Origin: JAMCRM01 sp035561075
Lineage (GTDB): Bacteria > Acidobacteriota > Terriglobia > Bryobacterales > Bryobacteraceae
Direction of reading: 5' to 3'
Assembly (NCBI GenBank): GCA_035561075.1
Contig: DATMYF010000040.1
Coordinates: 1 to 64,000 of the forward strand
Length of the DNA stretch: 64,000 nt
Below are positions 36,900-44,732 of the stretch, one piece after another. Position 1 is the first letter of the stretch. Each line of letters opens with the position of its first letter. Made by a program: the position numbers and the translations under genes. The notes below the pieces were generated by a model that was not told the origin of the DNA, searched no databases, and saw only the letters and a list, made by a program, of their open reading frames with translations.

Positions 36900-37610
36900 T
36901 CAGAGGTGATGCCAGAGCGAGCGTTCGCGGGGTTCGGGTTCCGGCAGTCCGGAGGTGCTCTCTTCGATGCGGCGCCGGACGGCATCGCGGGCGCCCAGAC
37001 CCAGCGCCAGGCTGGCCGCCAGCACGGCCCCGCCCAGCACCAGCACGAAGGCGATCAGGAAGACGCCCCGGGCGAAGTTCAGGATGTCTGCGGCCACCAC
37101 TACGGCGGCGAACACCACCATCGACCGCACTGCCGCGGCGAACAGCCGCGCCCAGGGCCAGTCCTCGTTCACCGCCCAGACCAGCGCGCTGCGGCCCAGG
37201 TATTGAGCCAGCCAGATGCCGCCCAGCACCACCGCGGCGCCGGCCAGCAATCGCGGGAAAAGCAGTACCGCGCCCTCGGCGATGCGCGCCGTGAACTCCG
37301 TGCCGAACGCCTGCAGGGCCGCCAGGAAGCCGATGATCAGGATGCCCCAGTAGGCGCTCTGCGCCACCACGCCGGAGGCCCGCAGGGTTCCGGAGTGGTC
37401 CACCAGGGACGACACGCCGGAGCGCCGCAGGAAGCGGTCGAGCGCGATGCCATGAAATACCCGCAGGATCAGCAGCCGCACCACGCTCGCCAGCAGGAAC
37501 GCCGAGAGCATAATGGCCGCGGCCACGATTAGCGGCGGCAACTGGGTTTCGGCCATGTGGGCGAGGCGCTCCAGGGTGCCTCGCACGATGGCCCTCAAGG
37601 TGTCAATCAT
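36900..37610 (-). CDS. Membrane protein with MscS-type conserved TM helices
   Basis: 236 residues, four to five membrane helices: about 26-50 (LIVAAAIMLSAFLLASVVRL), 86-101, 113-138, 160-180 and 184-205. The repeated pattern of helix, RFLRRSGV, LRASGVVAQSAYWGILIIGF matches the conserved-helix (PF05552-type) repeats found beside mechanosensitive channels, but the MscS beta domain is missing. A small channel or osmosensor is likely. It overlaps the downstream end of the glycosyltransferase gene by eight bases, in a run of osmolyte genes. Confidence 0.7.
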   Translation of the reverse strand: MIDTLRAIVRGTLERLAHMAETQLPPLIVAAAIMLSAFLLASVVRLLILRVFHGIALDRFLRRSGVSSLVDHSGTLRASGVVAQSAYWGILIIGFLAALQAFGTEFTARIAEGAVLLFPRLLAGAAVVLGGIWLAQYLGRSALVWAVNEDWPWARLFAAAVRSMVVFAAVVVAADILNFARGVFLIAFVLVLGGAVLAASLALGLGARDAVRRRIEESTSGLPEPEPRERSLWHHL

Positions 37611-38961
37611 AATGTGCCTCTTTCATCTTCTCCATGGCGTCCGCGGCGGGAGAACGCCGGTCCTCCGCCGGTGGAGCCGCGCCGGACCAGCCGGCCAGCA
37701 GGTACGGTTTCGCCGCCTCATACCTGCGGCACAGCACTTCAATCTTCTCGTCCACCGCCTCCGGCCCCAGCTCTTCGGTTTCCAGAACAAACGATGCCAC
37801 CCGCGCCATGTAGAGCGGAGTCAGTGAGCGCATCAGGTGGCCGCGGTCGAGCTTGCCGCGCTTGAACGCCAGGGCGAAATCGTAAATCACTCTTACCCAT
37901 AACTCGTCGTCCAGATGGAACCGGGCTTCGTCGGGCTCGCGCGCGAGAGCGCTGATGCGCGACATGGTTTCCTTGGTGAGCGCCACGGACCATATCTCGC
38001 CAAGGTCCTGGCAGCCGTGGCGGAACTTTCCAATCATGCGGGGGACGTTCACCTGGATGGGGTCGAGCCCCACATCGTAGCGGAAGCCGAACAGGTCCAC
38101 GTTCTCGCTGCCGGTGCGCGCGCGCCAGACCGGCTCGTACTCGTTCATAAGCTGGAAGACGGAGCCGATTACCTGGTGCAGCATGGCGCTCAGGTCCGCG
38201 CCGGGGTCCTTGGCGTCATGGAGCTTGGCCCCCAGGAAGCTCTGGCAGACGCGGAAACCCTCGCAGATGGCGATAGTGGTCATCCAGATGTCGATGCCAT
38301 AGCGCGCCACGTCGGTCTCCCAGTCGTTGCGCTCCAGGTAGCGGTTGAACAGGCGGCGCGACATGCCGAAATCGCCTCCGATGGGCTGCCGGACGCGCAG
38401 GCCGTACAGCGCGCGTGTGAGCGGGTAGACGATGCTGTTGGTGATGGTGCCGTCGTACTTGTGGCGGTGATAGTACGGCGCCACAAAATCGAAGTCCGCA
38501 TGCAGGACGGGCCGCAGCAGCAGGTCGAACCACTCCGGGGTGATGGAGCGCAGGTCGGCGTCCACCACCGCGCAGGCCCGCGCACCAATCAGCGATGCCA
38601 TCCCGAAGATCAGCCGGAAGGCGCTGCCCTTGCCGGGAATCCCGTGATACGGCATCGAGAGCCGGTGGACGGGCAGCAGCGGATGGCGCAACAGCAGCAC
38701 GCGGCCGTCTTCGAGCGGTGCCGAGAGCACGGCCTCGCGGGTGCCGTCGTTCGAGCCGCCGTCGGAGTTCACGATCACCGCGGTGAACTGCGGGAAATAC
38801 TTCGCGAGCCCCAGTTGCGCCGCCCGCACCACATGGCCGATGGTGCGGGCGTTCCTGTAGCTGGGGATCCCGATGACGATGTCCGCGCGCCCGAGCGCGG
38901 CGGCGGCGGACACCGCATCGGCCGGGAGAAAGCTTTCCAGGCCTGGCGCGCTAGGCCGCAT
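37603..38961 (-). CDS. GT-A glycosyltransferase, possibly mannosylglucosyl-3-phosphoglycerate synthase-like
   Basis: 452 residues. GT-A fold: IVIGIPSYRNARTIGHVV at the nucleotide-sugar site, IVNSDGGSNDGT, PGKGSAFRLIFG (109-120) and the metal-binding DAD at 134-136 (VVDADLRS). A long helical C-terminal part (about 300-430) is typical of the GpgS-related group. Together with a GpgS-type enzyme and an MpgP-type phosphatase in the same operon, a role in adding a second sugar to a phosphoglycerate osmolyte is likely. The exact donor and acceptor are inference. Confidence 0.7.
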   Translation of the reverse strand: MRPSAPGLESFLPADAVSAAAALGRADIVIGIPSYRNARTIGHVVRAAQLGLAKYFPQFTAVIVNSDGGSNDGTREAVLSAPLEDGRVLLLRHPLLPVHRLSMPYHGIPGKGSAFRLIFGMASLIGARACAVVDADLRSITPEWFDLLLRPVLHADFDFVAPYYHRHKYDGTITNSIVYPLTRALYGLRVRQPIGGDFGMSRRLFNRYLERNDWETDVARYGIDIWMTTIAICEGFRVCQSFLGAKLHDAKDPGADLSAMLHQVIGSVFQLMNEYEPVWRARTGSENVDLFGFRYDVGLDPIQVNVPRMIGKFRHGCQDLGEIWSVALTKETMSRISALAREPDEARFHLDDELWVRVIYDFALAFKRGKLDRGHLMRSLTPLYMARVASFVLETEELGPEAVDEKIEVLCRRYEAAKPYLLAGWSGAAPPAEDRRSPAADAMEKMKEAHYD

Positions 38962-40180
38962 AAACGCGTTCCAGCAGGGCGTCTTCTTCCACTGCCCCGA
39001 GCAGCATTTCGTAGAAATCGGGGATCGCGGAAAGGACGCGGTTCCAGTTCGGAATCAGGGGCAGCCCGAGCGGGTCTTCGAGGAACTCGGCGGCTGCCTG
39101 CCGCAAGCTCTGCGCGAAGGTCGCGACCGCCTGCTCCTCGGCATGGCGCTCGAAGTGCAACCCGTTCAACTGCGAATCGGCGTAGTACCGCATGGTCATG
39201 TCCTCGGCGGTGCGCTGATAGCGCACTTCGAGCGAGCGGAACATCCCCTCGGTGAAGATCACGCCCTCGCCGGCCAGGGTGCGGAAGAGCGTTTTGGCGA
39301 TATCGCAGGTCATGCGCCGCAGGCCTTTCGAGGGGTCCTCCGCGGAGAGCGCCTGGTGCTTGTGATCGTAGTTGTCGGCCAGGTCCACCTGGCAGGTGCG
39401 GGACGGAGAGCAGTTGCGGTAGACCTCCGCCAGCACCCCGACCTCCAGGCCCCAGTCGCCCGGGATGCGGTTGACGCGCGCCAGGTTGGCCTTCATGGCG
39501 AACTCGCCCGCCAGCGCATAGCGGAAACTGTCCAGAAAGTGCAGCAGCGGGGTGTTCGGCGCCATGCCCGCCACCGCGCGCACCAGCGGCGTCCAGAACA
39601 GGCGCGTCACGCGGCCGTGCATGCGGTCCGTTACCCGGGCGTAGTAGGCTTTGCAGAAATCGAAATCCACATTCGGATTCACCACCGGATAGCAGAGCCG
39701 GGCCAGGAACTGGCGGTCGTAGTTCTTGATGTCGCAATCGTGCAGCGCGATCACGTCGCAATCGCCGGTGGCCAGCAGGTAACCGTAGGAGAGCCAGGCG
39801 GAGCGCCCCTTGCCATCCTGCCCGGCGGAGAGCCCGCGCTCGTCGAGGAGTCGCATCAGGCTCTGCATGCGCGGACTGTCCACCCAAAGGAACGTTACCG
39901 GGTGGGGGAAGTCGGCGAAGAAGGCGCGCGCTTTGAGGTATTGGGAGCGGCTGGCCTTCCCCAGCGCTACCACGATGTGGCGGAGGTAATCCACCTCGGC
40001 GAGCTGGTCCACGATCCCCCGCATCGCGGGGGTCTCGAACTCCGAGTAGAGGGCGGGCAGCACCAGCCCGATCGGACGCGTTTCGGAATAGCGCCGCAGT
40101 TCCGCTTCCAGCCGGTGGACGCCGTTCGGATTCAGTCTGTGCAGGGTGGTGATGCACCCGGTCTGGTAGAAGTCCGACAT
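38951..40180 (-). CDS. gpgS: Glucosyl-3-phosphoglycerate synthase-type GT81 glycosyltransferase
   Basis: 409 residues. Motifs: IGLVLPALYSEFET, HIVVALGKASRSQYLKA, GKGRSAWLSYGYLLATGDCD and the metal site DCD (148-150, HDCDIKNYD), followed by IPGDWGLEVGVLAEV. This is the GpgS (GT81) pattern, transferring glucose from NDP-glucose to 3-phosphoglycerate. The product would be dephosphorylated by the HAD enzyme upstream. The gene overlaps the downstream glycosyltransferase by 11 bases and sits 11 bases after the phosphatase gene. Confidence 0.85.
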   Translation of the reverse strand: MSDFYQTGCITTLHRLNPNGVHRLEAELRRYSETRPIGLVLPALYSEFETPAMRGIVDQLAEVDYLRHIVVALGKASRSQYLKARAFFADFPHPVTFLWVDSPRMQSLMRLLDERGLSAGQDGKGRSAWLSYGYLLATGDCDVIALHDCDIKNYDRQFLARLCYPVVNPNVDFDFCKAYYARVTDRMHGRVTRLFWTPLVRAVAGMAPNTPLLHFLDSFRYALAGEFAMKANLARVNRIPGDWGLEVGVLAEVYRNCSPSRTCQVDLADNYDHKHQALSAEDPSKGLRRMTCDIAKTLFRTLAGEGVIFTEGMFRSLEVRYQRTAEDMTMRYYADSQLNGLHFERHAEEQAVATFAQSLRQAAAEFLEDPLGLPLIPNWNRVLSAIPDFYEMLLGAVEEDALLERVYAA

Positions 40181-40191
40181 GTCTGTCTCCC

Positions 40192-41013
40192 TTAAGCGCG
40201 GCCTGCCATTGCCTTGGGTTTGGCGGCCATGAGGTGAAGCACCGCTTCATTCCAGCCGTGCGGTCCCGGCCAGCGCGAGACGAAGCAGTGCGGGACGGCC
40301 CGCACCAGTGCGGTTGCGAAGCGGGACTGCACTACCACCGGGAGATCCACGGTTGCCAGGAAGCCGGCGTCGTTGTGGCCGTCCCCGAGGCCCACGGTTA
40401 CCACGTTGCCGAAGGCCTGGTTGTAGAGCGCGGTCAAGCGGCGGACGGCCTCGGCTTTGTCGTTCCCGCCGGTGATGTGGTAGAAGGAATCGCCGCGGGT
40501 CCAGCTCTTCCCGTGGGCTTCTATAGCCGCCAGCAGCCGGTAGGTGCCCAGCCCCACGATTTCGAAGGGCTCGTCATACTCCCTCTGCTTCGAGAGCTCG
40601 GCCTGTTTCACGGGCAGGCGCGTGCGGGTGGCCACCTCGGCTACGTTCCAGTCCGCGAAGCCAAGCACCTCACAGCCGCTCTCCAGCGCGCACTTTCGGA
40701 GTGTCTCCACCAGTTCCGGGTAAGGCGTGCCAAGTTGGATTACGTCGTAGCCGTCCCTCCGTACGGCCCCAGGAATGTCGAACGGAAAATAGCCGTCCGG
40801 AATGTAGATTGCGCCGCCGTTCTCTACAATGAACGGATCGCGGTTTTCCAGGCGCTCGCGCCAGAATTCCACTTCCGCGTGGGTCTTGCTCGTCGAGAAG
40901 ACCAGCGGAACGTTCTGCTCCCGCACCAGCCGCAGCGCGGGTTCAGCCGCATCGCAGCAGTAGGTGTGGGGGTGGAGCAGGGTGCCGTCGAGATCGCTGA
41001 AAATTACCTTCAT
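40192..41013 (-). CDS. HAD-IIB phosphatase, mannosyl/glucosyl-3-phosphoglycerate phosphatase family
   Basis: 273 residues from the ATG at 41013; an earlier in-frame start adds 42 residues without conservation. Motif I SDLDGTLLH (D7, D9), motif II FSTSKTHAEV, motif IV GLGDGHNDAGFL: the HAD-IIB cap group to which MpgP and GpgP belong. It removes phosphate from the sugar-phosphoglycerate made by the next gene, giving the free osmolyte. First gene of the leftward operon; promoter is in the 128-base gap to the divergent serine hydrolase. Confidence 0.85.
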   Translation of the reverse strand: MKVIFSDLDGTLLHPHTYCCDAAEPALRLVREQNVPLVFSTSKTHAEVEFWRERLENRDPFIVENGGAIYIPDGYFPFDIPGAVRRDGYDVIQLGTPYPELVETLRKCALESGCEVLGFADWNVAEVATRTRLPVKQAELSKQREYDEPFEIVGLGTYRLLAAIEAHGKSWTRGDSFYHITGGNDKAEAVRRLTALYNQAFGNVVTVGLGDGHNDAGFLATVDLPVVVQSRFATALVRAVPHCFVSRWPGPHGWNEAVLHLMAAKPKAMAGRA

Positions 41014-41141
41014 GGTGCTACCAGCATAGAAATCGGGTCCCCGGCGGCGGTATCCCGAACAGACGGTAGGGCAGGCGGGAAAACACTGTAGCGCGGCGCT
41101 CGGTTGCGGTCGCCGGTGCAAGGCTGTACGGTAAAGCACAT

Positions 41142-42545
41142 ATGGTCCCGAAATTCCTTGCTGTTGCGCTACTTTCCGTGTGGGTGTCGGCCGCCCAGCC
41201 CGCGGGCGATCTGGACGCGGCGGTCCGGAGAGCCATGCGGGAATACCGCGTCCCTGGGGCGGCGGTGGGAATCGTCAAGGACGGCAGGATCTTGCACGCC
41301 AAGGGCTATGGTCTACGCGACTCTAAACGAAGATTGCCCGTCACGCCAGGCACAATCTTCGCCACGGGCTCGTTTTCGAAGTCCTTCACCGCGTTGGTGG
41401 CCGCCATCCTCGTTGACGAGGGCAAGCTCGAATGGGATCGTCCGGTCCGCGAGTACCTGCCCTGGTTCCGGCTCCACGACCCCGTGGCAACCGACCTGGT
41501 CACCATCAGGGACATGCTGGCCCACCGCTCCGGCCTGCCGTCCTACGATTTCATCCGTTGGGCCGTGCCGCTCGAGCGCGAGGAGTTGATGCGCCGGTTG
41601 CGTTATCTGGAACCCAACAGCACCTTCCGGTCCGGCTACCAGTACAACAACCTGATGTATGTGGCGGCCGGGTATCTCGAAGGCGTGGTGGCCGGCAGCA
41701 CGTGGGAGCGGTTGGTAAACGAGCGCATCTTCACGCCCCTGCGCATGGACGCATCCAACACCTCGGTGCTCGTATCGCAGAGGTCGCCCGATTACGCCAA
41801 GCCCCACGCCATCAAGTCCGGGGAAGCCGAGGAAATCCCCTTCTATGTTTACCAGCGGTTCGGGGTGGGGCCCAACGGTGCGGTCAACTCGACGCTGGAG
41901 GACATGCTGAAATATGTCGCCTTCCAGATGAATGGCGGCAAGATTGCGGGGCGGCAGTTAATCTCGGCCGCGCAGTTACGGCAAATCCACAGCCCGCAGG
42001 TGGTAGTCGGGGACATGGCAATGTACGGGCTGGGGTGGAACATCGAGTCTTACCGCGGACATAAACTGGTATCGCACGGGGGCAGCATCACCGGGTTCAC
42101 GGCTTGGATGGGCTTCCTCCCGGAGGAGAACGCCGGAATCGTGGTGCTCTCGAACGCCGGGACGGGCATGCCCAACGCGCTCGGCCAGGAGTTGACCGAC
42201 CATGTGCTTGGGCTGCCGGCGGTTCCCCGGAACCTGCCGCGTCAGGATTCCGGCATGCGCGCCGCGGCGCATCCGGAAGCGCCGGCTTCGCACGAACTGA
42301 TGGATCTGGCCGGCGACTACCAGCACCCGGCCTTCGGGCCCATGCGGGTGCAGGCGGAAGGCGATGGCCTGAGGCTGGTTTTCCCCGCCAGGTCCATTAG
42401 CCTGAAACACCACCATTACGATGTCTTTACCAGCGCGGAAGGCTGGATGGTGCAGTTCCAGATGGATACCCAGGGCGAGATTTCAAGCGTTTCGGTGCCG
42501 CTCGAACCGGCCGCGAAACCGGTCGTGTTTCTCAGGCAGCGCTGA
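41142..42545 (+). CDS. Secreted serine hydrolase (class C beta-lactamase family)
   Basis: 467 residues with a signal peptide (KFLAVALLSVWVSAAQP). The serine-lysine pair is S77-x-x-K80 (GSFSKSF), the Tyr-x-Asn element is in YQYNNLMYVAAG, and HGGSITGF supplies the third motif. A C-terminal lipocalin-like domain (about 385-460: DLAGDYQHPAFGPMRVQAEG) follows. Family members include D-aminopeptidases, esterases and beta-lactamase-like penicillin-binding proteins; the exact substrate is open. The 3' end overlaps the convergent MFS gene by 63 bases. Confidence 0.88.
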   Translation: MVPKFLAVALLSVWVSAAQPAGDLDAAVRRAMREYRVPGAAVGIVKDGRILHAKGYGLRDSKRRLPVTPGTIFATGSFSKSFTALVAAILVDEGKLEWDRPVREYLPWFRLHDPVATDLVTIRDMLAHRSGLPSYDFIRWAVPLEREELMRRLRYLEPNSTFRSGYQYNNLMYVAAGYLEGVVAGSTWERLVNERIFTPLRMDASNTSVLVSQRSPDYAKPHAIKSGEAEEIPFYVYQRFGVGPNGAVNSTLEDMLKYVAFQMNGGKIAGRQLISAAQLRQIHSPQVVVGDMAMYGLGWNIESYRGHKLVSHGGSITGFTAWMGFLPEENAGIVVLSNAGTGMPNALGQELTDHVLGLPAVPRNLPRQDSGMRAAAHPEAPASHELMDLAGDYQHPAFGPMRVQAEGDGLRLVFPARSISLKHHHYDVFTSAEGWMVQFQMDTQGEISSVSVPLEPAAKPVVFLRQR

Positions 42546-43775
42546 CGGCGCCTTCCGTGATGCCAACCAGAGCACCAGTGCCAACACCACGGAGAGCACG
42601 GGAATGATGTACATGGCCTGGTGCAGGCCGGTGGCGCGGGCCGCCTCGGCAGCCGCTCCGGCGTCCAGGGCCCGGCGCGCCAGCACGTCGCTCAAGCGGC
42701 CGGTGAACAGCGGTCCGAAAGACGCGCCGCACAGGTACATGGCCATGAAATAGACCGCCATGGCGGTGCCGCGGAGTTCGGGCGCCACCAGGTCCTGAAT
42801 GGCCGAGTAGACCAGCCCGTAATACATATTCAGCAGCCCGTACGCGGCCATCATGAACACTACCGCGCCCGTCGCGCTGCCCTCCGGCAGCAGGGTGCCG
42901 GCCAGTGCGACCGGTCCGGCGGCCAGGGAGGTGATGCCTGCGGCACTCAGGCGTAGACCCGGGTAGCGGCGGCGGTCCCCCCACCATCCGGCGAGCAGTC
43001 CGCAGAGCACTCCGGCGACGCCGCTACCAATACCGGCATAAAGGCCCGCCTGGGACACCGAAAGGCCATGAAAACGCGTCAAAAAGGCCGGAAAAAACGC
43101 CGAAATGGCGTATAAATTGAAGTTAACCAGGGCTCCCGAGACGATAATCCAGCGAAAGGCGGGGATACGCAACAGTCCCCAGGCTCCGGGGTGGTCCACT
43201 GCGCCGGGGTCCGAAACGCCGCGGCGCGGTTCCGGCAAAGCAAGGAGTGCGGGAAGCAGCAACACCGCCGGCGCTGCCGCCACCAGCATGGCGCTGCGCC
43301 AGCCCCAGGCATCCGCGATGGCGCCGCTGGCGGCGAAGCTCAGCGCGACGCCCAGGGGCGTCCCGATCATGAACACGGCCAGGGCGCGGGAGCGGCGCTC
43401 GGGGGGGAAGATGTCGCCGATCCAACTGGTTGCGGCGGGCGCGCAGACGGCCTCCCCGACGGCCACTCCCAGGCGCGAGGCCAGCAGCATCGCGTAGGTG
43501 GCCGCCAGGCCGCCCAGTGCGGTAAGGGACGTCCATACGACCAGGCCCGCCGCCAGCAGGCGCCGCCGGCTGCGCGTATCCGCCAGGCGGCCGAACGGCA
43601 CCCCCACCACGGCGTACACCAGGATGAACAGCGTGCTGAGCGCGCCGATCTCCATGTCCGACAGCCCGAATTCGCGGCGCACGGGTTCGGCCAGGGCACC
43701 GAGCACCTGACGGTCGTAAATGTTCAGGCAGTTGACAGCGAAGAGGACGGTTAGCGCCTTGGCGCGCGGATTCAT
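42483..43775 (-). CDS. MFS transporter, Spinster/organic-anion type
   Basis: 430 residues from the ATG at 43775, about 12 membrane helices. Conserved loops NCLNIYDRQVLGALAEPVRR and VGVPFGRLADTRSRRRLLA match the Spns/MFS group of bacterial sugar-acid or lipid transporters. Substrate unknown. Divergent from the endonuclease/phosphatase-fold gene with a gap of 49 bases; convergent overlap with the serine hydrolase. Confidence 0.85.
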   Translation of the reverse strand: MNPRAKALTVLFAVNCLNIYDRQVLGALAEPVRREFGLSDMEIGALSTLFILVYAVVGVPFGRLADTRSRRRLLAAGLVVWTSLTALGGLAATYAMLLASRLGVAVGEAVCAPAATSWIGDIFPPERRSRALAVFMIGTPLGVALSFAASGAIADAWGWRSAMLVAAAPAVLLLPALLALPEPRRGVSDPGAVDHPGAWGLLRIPAFRWIIVSGALVNFNLYAISAFFPAFLTRFHGLSVSQAGLYAGIGSGVAGVLCGLLAGWWGDRRRYPGLRLSAAGITSLAAGPVALAGTLLPEGSATGAVVFMMAAYGLLNMYYGLVYSAIQDLVAPELRGTAMAVYFMAMYLCGASFGPLFTGRLSDVLARRALDAGAAAEAARATGLHQAMYIIPVLSVVLALVLWLASRKAPSALPEKHDRFRGRFERHRNA

Positions 43776-43824
43776 CAAACCCAAGCTTAACCCGCCGCGG
43801 TAACATGACCGGGTGAGGAACCTG

Positions 43825-44640
43825 ATGCGGACAAAGCTACTTCTGGTCACGGCACTGTGGGTGGCCTACCCGGCAATGGCGCAGACTCAGCAGCCGCCCC
43901 GGCTGACGGTGCTGACCTACAACATTCAGATCGGGACCGGAATGGACAAGAAGATTGACCTTGAGCGGACTGCCGCGGTTATCCGGTCGGTGTCGCCGGA
44001 TGTGGTGGCGTTGCAGGAAGTGGACCGCAAGGCGCGCCGGTCGGAAGGGGCGGACCAGGCCGCGGAACTGGCCCGGCTGACGGGCATGCACATGGTCTTC
44101 GGCAAAGCCTCGGTACGGGAAGGGATCGACCTCGACGGCGGCGACTACGGCAACGCGATCCTCAGCCGGCTGCCCGTTCTGCGCTCGACCAACCATCCCC
44201 TGCCGTTCACCCGCGGCTTCGAGTTGCGCGCGGTGCTCGAAGCGGAGCTCGACTGGCGGCCGGCGGGCAAGCGGATTCCGCTGCGCATGTTCGCCTCGCA
44301 TTTCGACAACGCCAGCGCGAACGACCGCGCAGCTTCCGCCAGAATGCTTGTGGAACTGGCCAAGGCGCAACCCGAGGCGCCGTCGATTCTGGGGGCGGAT
44401 CTCAACTCCGTGCCGGACAGCGAACCGCTGACGATTCTCGGAACTGAGTGGCGGTCGGCAACCGCCGGGCGGGAACTCCCTACGTTTCGTGCGGACAGCC
44501 CGAGGCGCCAGATCGATTACGTGCTGTTCCGGCCCGCGGAGCGCTGGAAAGTGGTCGAGGTGCGGGTCCTCGAAGAGCCCATCGCTTCGGACCATCGGCC
44601 GGTGGTGGCGGTACTGGAACTGTTACAAAGCTCACAATAG
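43825..44640 (+). CDS. Endonuclease/exonuclease/phosphatase-family protein, secreted
   Basis: 271 residues from the ATG at 43825 (a GTG four codons earlier is possible), signal peptide LLLVTALWVAYPAMAQ. The EEP fold is clear: LTYNIQIG, DVVALQEVD (Glu metal ligand), GNAILSR, ADLNSVPDSEP and the final IASDHRPVVAVLEL (Asp-His). It hydrolyses phosphodiesters, nucleic acid or lipid, outside the cytoplasm. Intermediate size, closer to sphingomyelinase/phospholipase-like members than to ExoIII. Confidence 0.88.
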   Translation: MRTKLLLVTALWVAYPAMAQTQQPPRLTVLTYNIQIGTGMDKKIDLERTAAVIRSVSPDVVALQEVDRKARRSEGADQAAELARLTGMHMVFGKASVREGIDLDGGDYGNAILSRLPVLRSTNHPLPFTRGFELRAVLEAELDWRPAGKRIPLRMFASHFDNASANDRAASARMLVELAKAQPEAPSILGADLNSVPDSEPLTILGTEWRSATAGRELPTFRADSPRRQIDYVLFRPAERWKVVEVRVLEEPIASDHRPVVAVLELLQSSQ

Positions 44641-44702
44641 AGCGGAGTTCCGGCATATCAAAAACGCTCTCCGGGTGTGACGCTGCCTCATAATAATCCC
44701 AA

Positions 44703-44718
44703 TGCGCATTTTTGCGCA
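44703..44718 (+). promoter_or_regulatory. Hairpin in the 5' leader of the TonB receptor gene
   Basis: TGCGCA, four T, TGCGCA: a small hairpin 14 bases before the GTG at 44733, whose ribosome site is GGGGGA. A TAATAAT at 44691-44697 is a likely -10. The hairpin could control translation or be a protein site. Confidence 0.35.
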
Positions 44719-44732
44719 CAGGGGGATTTTTT

